Shown here piece after piece: positions 49,801 through 55,774 of a stretch of DNA of 64,000 nucleotides (position 1 is the first letter of the stretch; the number at the start of each line of letters is the position of its first letter). Source of the DNA: Strongylocentrotus droebachiensis (Eukaryota > Echinodermata > Echinoidea > Camarodonta > Strongylocentrotidae); assembly GCA_035222895.1 (NCBI GenBank), contig JAVYIG010000170.1:723501-787500 (forward strand). The letters run 5' to 3'. A model generated the notes under the pieces. It worked only from the letters and a program-made list of their open reading frames with translations, had not been told where the DNA came from and did not search any database. A program made the position numbers and the translations under genes.

Positions 49801-50978
49801 GTTGTGGCAGACTAGTCTACAAGTTCATAAGTAGGTCAGCAAACTATTCCATACTAGACCAACTGGACAAGTATTTTGGAGGTTTAGAAGTTGGAGGAGA
49901 CATTTACTGGAGAGACGAGATTCCTTTATCTCTGCAGCTTAGTATGCAGGGTTTTGAAAATGATTGAAACCCGATTTCTGATTCCTGATTAATTCTTGCT
50001 AAAAGAGCTGTAGTACACATAATCAGATTTGTTCCTCCTAAATTCCACACACATATACAGTGTACATGTGTACACACACAGACCACCATCTCAACAGCCC
50101 AGTCTGGGAAGTAATCTTATTAAAACTATACAGCAGGGTTGATGATTTGGGATTAGCCCTAGCCTAGGGTTAGGTAATTATAACAGCAACATTTATGATA
50201 AACAATAGCCCATATCACAAATTATCAGCATTATTCTCTACATGCCTGTAGGCCTAATCATCATCATCATCATCTTCATCAACACTACCATCATCATCAT
50301 TATCATCACCATCGTTTTCATCTTTATCAATTACATTTAACATTCTATTAATATTATCTCCATCTCATTTAACGTCTTAATTTCCCTCATCAATTTTATC
50401 TTCAATATCATCATTATCATCATCACCATCATCATATCATCACCACCACCATCATCTTGATTACCATACCATTTTCATCCCCACCATCATTGTCATCACC
50501 ACCATCGTCCTCTTGATTACCATTTTCATCCCCATCATCATTTACATCACCATCATCATCACCATGATCACCACCATTAATCATCATCTATTAATATTAT
50601 CTCCATCTCATTTAACGTCTTAATTTCCCTCATCAATTTTATCTTCAATATCATCATTATCATCACCACCACCATCATCTTGATTACAGTACCATTTTCA
50701 TCCCCACCATCATTGTCATCACCACCATCGTCATCTTGATTACCATTTTCATCCCCATCATCATTAACATCACCATCATCACCATCATTATCATCATCCA
50801 CATCATCATCACAATCATCATCACCATCATCATCATCATCATAATATGTGGAATATTGCCCAACATATTGTTTCATCTTTTGATATAATTTTCATATCCT
50901 TCCAGCGTAAAAATAAGAATTTATATATCTTACCGTCCTCAGAAAAGACACTTCGTCTTCTGCGTCTTGAGATGCCAT
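14099..50978 (-). CDS. RYR: Ryanodine receptor, first two coding exons
   Basis: Joining 50978-50934 to 14206-14099 gives 51 residues: MASQDAEDEVSFLRT, then GDQLNLVCSSQSLGHVLLGA and EGFGNRNCVLEEASNQ. RyRs from flies to mammals start with an acidic stretch ending in FLRT and then an AEGFGNR segment; human RYR1 exon 1 also ends exactly after FLRT at codon 15. Exon 2 here is 36 codons against 40 in vertebrates. RyR is the large tetrameric Ca2+ release channel of the endo/sarcoplasmic reticulum. This segment starts its N-terminal beta-trefoil, the part shared with IP3 receptors. The gene continues leftward out of the window. The AEGFGNR motif separates it from IP3 receptors. Confidence 0.9.
17143..18015. 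mobile_element. Long inverted-repeat element (~315-bp arms)
   Basis: 17143-17455 and about 17700-18015 are inverted copies at high identity (for example GGTATACCCCGGAGCCTTGT and its complement), separated by a loop of about 240 bp. A GAGTCAAAARAAAGTTTACAC-like word occurs at about 17122 and 17253 on the left arm and in inverted form at about 17883. There is no transposase open frame, so it is non-autonomous or a foldback transposon. The high arm identity suggests a fairly recent origin or gene conversion between arms. Confidence 0.8.
18173..18643. mobile_element. MITE with GGGTGYGTTYATCAT ends
   Basis: The left end GGGTGCGTTCATCAT pairs with the right end ATGATAAACACACCC. The interior repeats ACGTTTGAAAAC and GCTGATTCTAG motifs also found in the related element at 35222-36638. 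It is 471 bp. The 84-codon frame inside is not supported. Confidence 0.65.
18866..18943. repeat. GAGCCAGAAGGG palindrome element, copy
   Basis: The left arm CTGAGAGCCAGAAGGGCCTT and right arm GTTAACATGATTCTAGCTAT pair around CATATCCTTTAAAACGG. The right arm is more degraded than in other copies. Confidence 0.65.
20303..20540. repeat. GA-rich low-complexity tract
   Basis: GAGGAA, GAAAGA and GAGACA units over about 235 bp. Overlapping open frames in several phases are Ser/Leu or Arg/Glu artefacts. Confidence 0.92.
20995..22020. repeat. ~200-bp tandem array with G-rich cores (5 copies)
   Basis: Units begin near 20995, 21234, 21454, 21640 and 21826. Each has GTACATGTATATCTACTTGG-like sequence, a GGGGGAGGGGG core, GTCACATGATCCATCGTCTG-like sequence, CTTTGTTCATTCGTTCCTTC-like sequence, ACATGAATTGATCTTGTG and GAGAGAAACGTTT. 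The first copy has a long (GGGGGA)n run at about 21015-21060 and the last a run of about 14 G. No coding capacity. Confidence 0.85.
24396..24690. repeat. CT-rich tract with C-run
   Basis: (CT)n, a run of about 17 C at about 24513-24529, then more (CT)n to about 24640. The 97-codon frame is an artefact. Confidence 0.92.
27055..27310. repeat. CT-rich tract with C-run
   Basis: Interrupted CT tract with a run of about 14 C at about 27174-27187. A 60-bp unit around GCAGTTGCCTTTGCC is present twice, at 27186-27247 and 27307-27368, the second copy just after the CT tract. Confidence 0.85.
27900..28560. repeat. ~640-bp interspersed repeat, copy 1
   Basis: Matches 46893-47390 in direct orientation (TAGTTGATAATGCA, ACCACCATCATTATGCAATG, AACGTGACAWAGCTTCT, ATCATGCGACAAA), and its last 115 bp match 47391-47520 in inverted orientation. 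A (GA)n tract lies at 27949-28025. No open frame of note. Confidence 0.75.
28582..28961. mobile_element. TTAA-flanked MITE, AGGTATAGAC ends (complete)
   Basis: The ends AGGTATAGAC and GTCTATACCT are each bounded by TTAA (28578-28581 and 28962-28965). The 380-bp interior includes GGACTACGCGATATATATCC and TTGATATATTTGG-type sequence shared with 40575-40797. It is non-autonomous. Confidence 0.8.
29407..29430. repeat. (ACAAT)n microsatellite
   Basis: Five tandem ACAAT units. Confidence 0.9.
29575..29990. repeat. GA tract followed by CT tract
   Basis: A GA-rich tract (about 29575-29812) is followed 120 bp later by a (CT)n tract (about 29950-29990). The two can pair. Open frames here are artefacts. 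Confidence 0.9.
30129..30284. mobile_element. Palindromic MITE (~70-bp arms)
   Basis: Arms carrying TGTTGACTGCTT, CACGGTAAAAACCATAGCCC and CTCGGTGA pair with their complements around a short loop. Possible TATA target sites flank it. A related fragment, GTGCTTTGAGGGGTCCAGTA, lies at about 39906. The interior is much richer in G+C than the flanks. Confidence 0.8.
31190..33540. repeat. ~190-bp degenerate tandem array with G-rich cores
   Basis: A module GATTAGGGATACATGC, CCAAACACTGCTTTCTTC, CCCTCCTAATCA-like sequence and then a purine-rich GGGGAGGGG core recurs near 31190, 31387, 31577, 31728, 31933, 32113, 32249, 32508 and 33430. One module holds the 15-bp minisatellite. CT, C-run and G-run tracts at 31770-31800, 31971-31983 and 32040-32080 sit within modules. 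Confidence 0.7.
32546..33341. repeat. 15-bp minisatellite, about 53 units
   Basis: Unit ATCCATCCTTCTTTC, nearly without indels. The period is five codons and the unit lacks stops in several phases, so it opens frames of 349 codons (repeating FIHPS) on the plus strand and 271 (MDERR) and 184 codons on the minus strand. None has a start, composition or context supporting a gene. Variants CTTTC and CTCTC cluster in blocks, which shows local homogenisation. Confidence 0.95.
34230..34264. repeat. 10-bp tandem repeat
   Basis: Three to four copies of GAGTACTAAA. Confidence 0.9.
35222..36638. mobile_element. TIR element with minisatellite interior (1.4 kb)
   Basis: The ends GGTGCGTTCAATC and GATTAAACGCACC are inverted, with a possible 5-bp CATAG duplication on both sides. 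About 230 bp at each end is CpG-rich and shares GCTTGAACGCA, GTGATTCTAG and CAAAACGC-type words. The interior (about 35455-36330) is a minisatellite built on AACATAAGGAAAGACAGAAA and GAAGGAAGAAACAAAGAAT, closely like the interior of the 7198-7939 element. The long minus-strand frames (160 and 208 codons) are translations of it. Confidence 0.75.
37971..38285. mobile_element. MITE with TAGGCCTGTC ends
   Basis: About 45-bp inverted ends carrying TAGGCCTGTC, ATCAGCTCGAGTTT and CCAAATAA. The interior has several GGATATT and ATAGCGGG-like repeats. It is 315 bp and non-coding. Confidence 0.75.
40575..40797. mobile_element. TTAA MITE, AGGTATAGAC family, truncated copy
   Basis: Starts TTAA then AGGTATAGACCAG and matches the right half of the 28582-28961 element in inverse orientation (CATGTGAAAGAATATGTTTT, ACTAATACGTGAT). 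The other end is missing. Near it ATATCTATCCGGACTGGATA is repeated twice with a 30-bp period; the unit is itself a palindrome. Confidence 0.7.
42576..42622. repeat. (CT)n microsatellite
   Basis: Short interrupted CT tract. Confidence 0.85.
43633..43890. repeat. Poly-C then (TC)n microsatellite
   Basis: A run of about 14 C, (TC)n to about 43690, then interrupted CT to about 43890. The 174-codon frame through it is an artefact. Confidence 0.92.
44598..44611. promoter_or_regulatory. X-box-like palindrome GTTGCCACGGCAAC
   Basis: A near-perfect inverted repeat that fits the RFX-factor consensus (RYYNYY spacer RRNRAC). It lies in a locally GC-richer patch of RyR intron 1. RFX factors control ciliary genes in animals, but the nearest ciliary gene here, KIF6, starts far away beyond the window, so function is uncertain. 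Confidence 0.35.
45715..46226. mobile_element. TA-flanked MITE, CCCTTTTCTAACTGCACT ends
   Basis: A perfect 18-bp terminal inverted repeat is flanked by TA on both sides (45713-45714 and 46227-46228), as in Tc1/mariner-type insertion. Inside, TTTTCTAACTGCCRGT occurs several times, mixed with small hairpins such as GGTGTCACACCGATG and ATGCGTCCGGATGCAT. It is 512 bp and CpG-rich; the 123-codon frame overlapping it is not supported. Confidence 0.8.
46490..46582. repeat. ~35-bp tandem repeat, 3 units
   Basis: Three copies of GGCGACTAGGCTATCTAAAT with small changes. Confidence 0.8.
46655..47854. mobile_element. hAT-type non-autonomous transposon with 8-bp target duplication
   Basis: Ends CAGGGGCGGATCCAGCCGG and, reverse-complemented, CAGGCGCGGATCCACAGGCC (CAGGSGCGGATCCA shared). 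Both are bordered by a perfect 8-bp duplication CTACCAAC (46647-46654 and 47855-47862), the hallmark of hAT elements. It is 1200 bp with G-runs at about 46681, 46750, 47557, 47727 and 47807, and holds a second copy of the 27900-28560 repeat. No transposase frame is present. Confidence 0.85.
46893..47530. repeat. ~640-bp interspersed repeat, copy 2 (inside hAT element)
   Basis: 46893-47390 matches 27900-28470 directly. 47391-47530 is an inverted copy of the last part, so TCAGCCATGC and GCATGGCTGA face each other in an internal inverted repeat. Either it inserted into the hAT element or both loci carry hAT-derived sequence. Confidence 0.7.
49570..49702 (+). repeat. tRNA-like SINE head (degenerate)
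   Basis: A Pol III A-box-like TGGCTCAGAGGTAGAGC and B-box-like GGTTCAAAACT lie 37 bp apart. GCTC/GAGC forms a D stem and TCTCA/TGAGA a 5-bp anticodon-type stem with a 7-base loop. Four extra bases between the stems, no T at position 33 and no acceptor stem rule out a working tRNA. A (TA)n tail follows at about 49689. Best read as an old tRNA-derived SINE fragment. Confidence 0.45.
50255..50845. repeat. (ATC)n array with ~243-bp tandem duplication
   Basis: ATC/ACC trinucleotide repeats contain two copies of a unique block (TATTAATATTATCTCCATCT, then TTTAACGTCTTAATTTCCCT) starting at 50345 and 50588. The Asp-rich minus-strand frame is a repeat translation. The array ends about 85 bp from the RyR exon 1 donor. 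Confidence 0.9.
50934..50978 (-). CDS. RYR: RyR exon 1 (start codon)
   Basis: The ATG at 50978 sits in a strong context (CGACCATGGC) and encodes MASQDAEDEVSFLRT before the donor ACG|GTAAGAT in phase 0. The acidic stretch followed by FLRT and an intron in this exact place is the known layout of RyR exon 1. A longer open frame in another reading phase overlaps this exon and is not the gene. Confidence 0.9.
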
Positions 50979-51620
50979 GGTCGACTGCAGTTACATTCCG
51001 TATCCTCAAGGTCAACGTGAGCTCAGCTCGGTTTCGAGACAAGGTTCAATAGATATCCTAGTCCAACTCGAAGGGTTTGTACATCGATCGTTCTGCGACT
51101 GTGTGTTCCAGATTAAAAATCACTCACAAGATCCCCGATGGTGTTTAGATGTTTCGATTATCCTTCAATCTGTTCACATGCACAAAGGGGCTTGTTGCAT
51201 CAACATTACTGGAAATCGACCGGTCGGCCTTCAAGGCCTGTAGGCCAAATGTCGTCGACAGGCAGCGGATGAAAACAAATCACCGACCCCGCAACAGCCC
51301 TCGAGATCGCAAGCAGACGTGCAGGGGTTATCCGATTTCTGCTTACCTCTCCAACTTGGCAGGATTAGCTGTGAATATTCCTTACACCGTCGTCTCCTCT
51401 GTCCCCTAGTCCGGTCTGATCGAGAGACCGATGGAAAATGATTGGAATTTGCGCTATGCCAGCGTGTATTCCAGCCAAATGTTATGCATGGAAACCGCGG
51501 TGACGTGACTGCTGTTGCTCTGATCATGCAGCGAATTGCTGCCGTCCATCTCCCGCTAATCTATCGGGCATGTTTCTCTGAGCGTACCGCTCATATAATT
51601 TTGCCTGGAGCATATCGCAT
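50979..51620 (-). promoter_or_regulatory. RyR 5' region, CpG-rich promoter/5' UTR
   Basis: About 640 bp upstream of the RyR start codon is visibly richer in G+C and CpG than the AT-rich flanks and has no simple repeats. Short CpG words such as GACCGGTCGATT, GTCGACGACA and CACCGCGG are frequent. A TATA-like AAAATTATATGAGC lies near 51604-51591. Several short open frames on both strands here are poor and unsupported. The transcription start cannot be fixed from sequence alone; a GAGGTAAGC at about 51350 could be a donor of a 5' UTR intron. Confidence 0.55.
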
Positions 51621-53518
51621 GCGAGAAAGGGCATTTAAATTCAACAGATTGTGCAATCCAAAATCATAAACAACGAGCGCCATCTATAGTCAAAAGCAAG
51701 TTAATTTATTGTTGCACACAATCAAAAAGAATACAAGAATTAGAAACAAATCTAGGATTGAAATATATGATGAGTTCTAAAATAAATTGTCCATGTAGGA
51801 CAATATCATATCCAAAAACATTCTATCATCAGAAATATGTCGGTGTACTTTATCAGCAGCTTAGAGTACAGTTTTTACTCAATTTTTTTTGTATTCAGTT
51901 TTATTTGCTGCAATGTTGAACTCAAATAATATTATATACTTTTTATTTATTTAAATCATAAAGGTACTGAAAGGGACATGAACAAATATGTATAGTTCAT
52001 TGATAATTCTTTTTTATTTGTAAAACATGCAAAAGCAGACATATAAAAGGAAAATGCTGAAAAATTAAAAGGCAAAAACACAGTGAATGAGCTATTTTAT
52101 TTGTTTTGTTGTGTTTTAGGTAAATAAAGATATATGTTGGAATCTCCATTTGACACATTAGTATAATTATATGCAAATTCTCCCTAATACCAATAAGAAA
52201 GTGATAATCAGGGGTGATAGTGAGCACTAAAAAAAAAATAGGTTTTTTGTTTTCGCCTCAACCACGCCCCCCTTGAGTAAAAAAAAAAAGAGGATTCGCG
52301 GGGAAAAAATGGCTTTTAACAAACATTCACCCCTTTCGAGTAAGAAAATAGGGAAGAATAGAGAAAATAAGAGGGGAAATCGGGAAAATCAGGATAAAAT
52401 AGGGAAGAAAAAAAAATTGGTAAAAAAAAAAAAAAAAAAAAATAATAATCGGGAAACCGATTTAAATCGGGTTTTTATTAGGCTTGGATAATACAAAATG
52501 AATGAGGGTCAGATATTTTACCCCCAATATGTATCTGAGGACATTCCCAATTAACAGAGCTAGGAGACAGTTGATCTGAAAGCACAAGAGTTCATATCGT
52601 ATGTTTGTAGCCAGAAACAGCCGATATCTTATTACTAAATGTAAGGGAATTTTAATTTGGCCGAATCGGTAGTCATCGGGATGTAGAATCCACTGACCAA
52701 AATCGCCTATTTGCAGAGATGTAGCGATTTCATATTTCAAACATTCCTAACTTTCTTCTCATTGGTCTGACTCAATTTTAAACCTTCATCATTCCATGTC
52801 TCTTATTGGTCTGCTTTCATACAAATGAACCCATTATAAAAGTTGGATTGCCCTTTAAAGTGATCTGTAATGTTTTAGCAAAATTCTTTGTATTGCTTTT
52901 TTATCAAACAAAAACAAAATATCACTCATATACGCATTCTCTCATAAAAAATATTTCACACACACACACACACCTTGCAACAAATATCATATTCTTGGCC
53001 AGTTAATCAACTACGGTAAACCTATCTTTATAAGTGCTCTTCTATTATATAAGTACTGATGGAAGAAATAAGACAACTCGTGCCAGATGAATTTAAATTT
53101 TATACCAAAGTGTATATTTCAATCATCATTACTATACGTATATCAATATCAAAGTTTATAAATACATTCATATTAATTTGATAGTTATTATCTGAAACAA
53201 TACGACACAAACATGGACAGAATAGTATATGGAAGAGTTCACAGAAAAAGACAGTTCTTGTTATTTTTTTGTCATCGTAAAAAAAAAGTACACTTCATAA
53301 AATCAAGGTGATCTAGCCAATCGCAGATAAGTGCTGTTAAGAACAGCAATTAAATTCTTGAGGAAAATACAGAATTATATGGGAAATATCACATTTTATA
53401 GAAAGTTGTAATTAGATACACTTTCAAAGATGGAAAGGAAAATGTTCATAATTACAAGCACCCCATATTAAAAGATGTATTGAATATATAAGACATCTAA
53501 TATCCATTGTTTTGAATA

Positions 53519-53611
53519 CTACAGTCAAACCTGTCAATCAAGGCCACTTGAGGGAAACATAACAAGTTACCACTGTAGACAGGTGGCCTTTCTAAACAGG
53601 TTCTTCAAAAC
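53519..53611. repeat. CAGTCAAACCTG repeat family, copy 1
   Basis: Starts ACTACAGTCAAACCTGTC and ends GACAGGTGGCCTTTCTAAAC; the termini are inverted. Related to 62774-62952. Confidence 0.6.
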
Positions 53612-54085
53612 GTTTTAAATATATTTAGCCCCTTTTCCACTCGATACAAAGTGCTTAGATGCCATCCCTCAGCCAGCATTTAAACTTTCTTTTCCACAAA
53701 GATGGCTTAATCAATTGAATATTCATCATAAGTCAATCACATCACACAATTATTGCACAAATTCTTAAATTTCCTATGCTTCATATACATAGGAACACTT
53801 TTCTACTACTGCATATAATATTACTATTAAAAAATCAAAACTTAGTGCTCTGTTGTTCAGACAGATACAAAAAAGTTGTCTATATATCATGTTTATTCTT
53901 CCTATCTGAAAGATATTAATTGCTTTTCCCCACAGCTCCAAGTTGTATGAACACAATATACATGAATGTCAAAATCTTAGGACAAAGGTCTTAGTTCACC
54001 GTAATGTCAGGCATTGTACCACAGCATTTTGTTCGTGTGAACCTACCAAATAGACAGATGACCAAGTTCATCTTGAGAAAAAGTC

Positions 54086-54226
54086 CAGGGACCTGTTTCA
54101 CAAAGCCTTTTTTGAATGACAAAAATCAGTGACACTGCTGAGAACCAATCAGAAGCAAGGATTTCACTAGCTTATAACAAAAACTGTCATTTGTCACTGA
54201 TGACAAGTTTTGTGAAATGGGGTCCA
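54086..54226. mobile_element. MITE with GTTTCACAAAGC-type ends
   Basis: The left end CCAGGGACCTGTTTCACAAA pairs with the right end TTTTGTGAAATGGGGTCCAG. Inner CAGTGAC and GTCACTG also pair. 141 bp. Confidence 0.7.
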
Positions 54227-55263
54227 GACAACCAATTAATTAATCTCCAAACCATGAACAATCACCCTTAACAATAATGACCAATCTGGGACAAGTGTTA
54301 ACTGATGTTAAGATATAAGCTTCACTGAATTTCCATTATTACAAAGCAGCATGATTTGAGTATAATTTTTTTTTCAAGTCAAATGACTAATGCACCATTC
54401 ATAAAACTCAGAATTTGTAGTAGCAGTTACTTTGATTGGTCAATACACATGCATTCTTGGATATTCTAAGGAAAATCTTATCACAACATCTGGACGCATT
54501 TCATGGCTCATATCTAACATTCATTAACAGAGTTTGCTAGAGTGGCGTACAGTCATATACTCTGATAGTATAGATGAATGCACCCTTTCTGTCTTTGAAT
54601 GACTTGGCAAAATCCATGTGTCGCATGGTGACCCTGTGGCCTATCTAATACTACAAGTGTTACTCAAGTACCCATTTACACTTGTATAGAGAGTGGCACA
54701 TATAATGTTCCACTTTTTTAATGTCTTGTCTAAGGATTTTATTGCAGAGCGAACCTAAACCTTTTGATTAAGACGATGGAATGAACCACTGTACCTGACA
54801 CATACAGATCTTTGTACCACGACTAAAGCATTCAACACAGCTGTAGCTGTGCCTCACTGCAAAAGTGAGCTGGCGGCTAATCATTAACCACAAATATCAA
54901 ACAGTGGCTTAAACCATTCTCAAGTCTCAACTGAATCAATTCAAATGTAGAGACCGGTGTTTTCAAGATTATCAACAACCTGTAGCAAAAGACCAGTTTG
55001 TAGTTGGCTTTGGTTCAAATGACCCCTAAATATTGCAAATATCCATAGATCTTTCACACATGGAGACGTCTCATTTTGTGCATTTTAGAATACTCACTGC
55101 CAAAGTGATGGAGGTAATTCATGAATACCTTTTGTTTGCCCTCTTGGACAGAATACTTCCCCCTGTGTACCACAGAATTTGCTGTCAATGAATAAACAAT
55201 GAGTAATGATTAAATCACCATTATGAGCACAAATCCAGTATCATGTATCACATAATGTACCAT

Positions 55264-55757
55264 CAATGAATAAATAACGAGTAATGATTATATTCATTTT
55301 ATGAGCACAATTCAGTATTCCTCTTGATGGGTTGGTACAAATGACATTTATCTGCCCATGCACGGATTGTAGCAACGAACTGTCCATTTGATGCATACAG
55401 CCAAATTATTGCCAAAAGTGGCACTCGATATTCAGTCATGAACCTTGTCTTGGTGCTACTGTATGTTGGTTGTTTTCTTGACATCAGAAAGTCATCTCTC
55501 CATCACTAGACATCATGGCAATTACAAAATGATGACTTTGACATTCACAACTGCATGGATTAAAACACAGAGACCAATGTCATTCACTGCAGTGACTTGA
55601 TGTACAATGCCAAATCCAACGTTACTGCGAGAAGTGGCACTTGATTTAATAGTCTTGAACCTTGTCTTGGTGCTACTGTAGCCTGATGTTGGTTGGTTCT
55701 TCTCTACTCCATCACAAGACAGCATGGCAAACGGGAAACGGTTCGTGTTCACAGCTG
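55264..55757 (-). repeat. KIF6 3' UTR/downstream region with internal tandem duplications
   Basis: Two direct duplications are visible. About 100-140 bp around 55380-55525 recurs at about 55600-55740; both copies share AAGTGGCACT and CTTGTCTTGGTGCTACTGTA. A second pair with a period of about 80 bp sits at 55184-55246 and 55264-55320, around ATGAATAAA and GAGTAATGATTA. Open frames of 61 and 90 codons across this area are side effects of the duplication and are not supported as genes. Confidence 0.6.
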
Positions 55758-55774
55758 CTACCTTGGTCCTTGGT
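55758..55774 (-). CDS. KIF6: KIF6 exon H, last 5 codons and stop
   Basis: Acceptor ATTTACATCTTGTAG is followed by 17 coding bases that finish a split Asp codon, add QGPR and stop at TAG. Human KIF6 also ends six residues after the IKARQSILQK block, so the length fits. The alternative is reading into the intron after exon G, which gives GESGNQTISQVS and a stop. Without transcript data the choice is open. A possible ATTAAA poly(A) signal lies at 55645-55650 on this strand. Confidence 0.6.

Larger units (their letters stand above)
14207..50933 (-). other. RyR intron 1 (36.7 kb)
   Basis: Bounded by donor ACG|GTAAGAT at its right end and acceptor TTGTTTTACAG at its left. No protein-coding exon of another gene could be recognised on either strand. 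The content is AT-rich unique DNA with many simple repeats and transposon copies, listed separately. Stretches where I see only unique AT-rich sequence with no repeat or gene include 14.25-16.9, 18.7-20.25, 22.2-24.35, 24.7-27.0, 33.55-35.2, 36.65-37.9, 38.3-40.55, 40.9-42.5, 42.65-43.6, 44.1-45.7 and 47.9-49.55 kb. Confidence 0.75.
51621..55263. other. Intergenic DNA between KIF6 and RyR
   Basis: AT-rich sequence with no supported gene. It contains A-runs at 52391-52445, a (CA)n tract at 52958-52972, a fragment of the CAGTCAAACCTG repeat family at about 53519-53611 and a small inverted-repeat element at 54086-54226. AATAAA on the minus strand at 54743-54738 is a possible distal poly(A) signal for KIF6. 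Confidence 0.6.

Noticed and set aside
50577-50876. Asp-rich 99-codon minus-strand frame
   Set aside because: Translation of an (ATC)n repeat; not a calcium-binding protein.
51149-51669. Several 68-98-codon frames upstream of RyR
   Set aside because: They lie in the CpG-rich 5' region in mutually conflicting frames on both strands and show no motif; higher GC alone explains the lack of stops.
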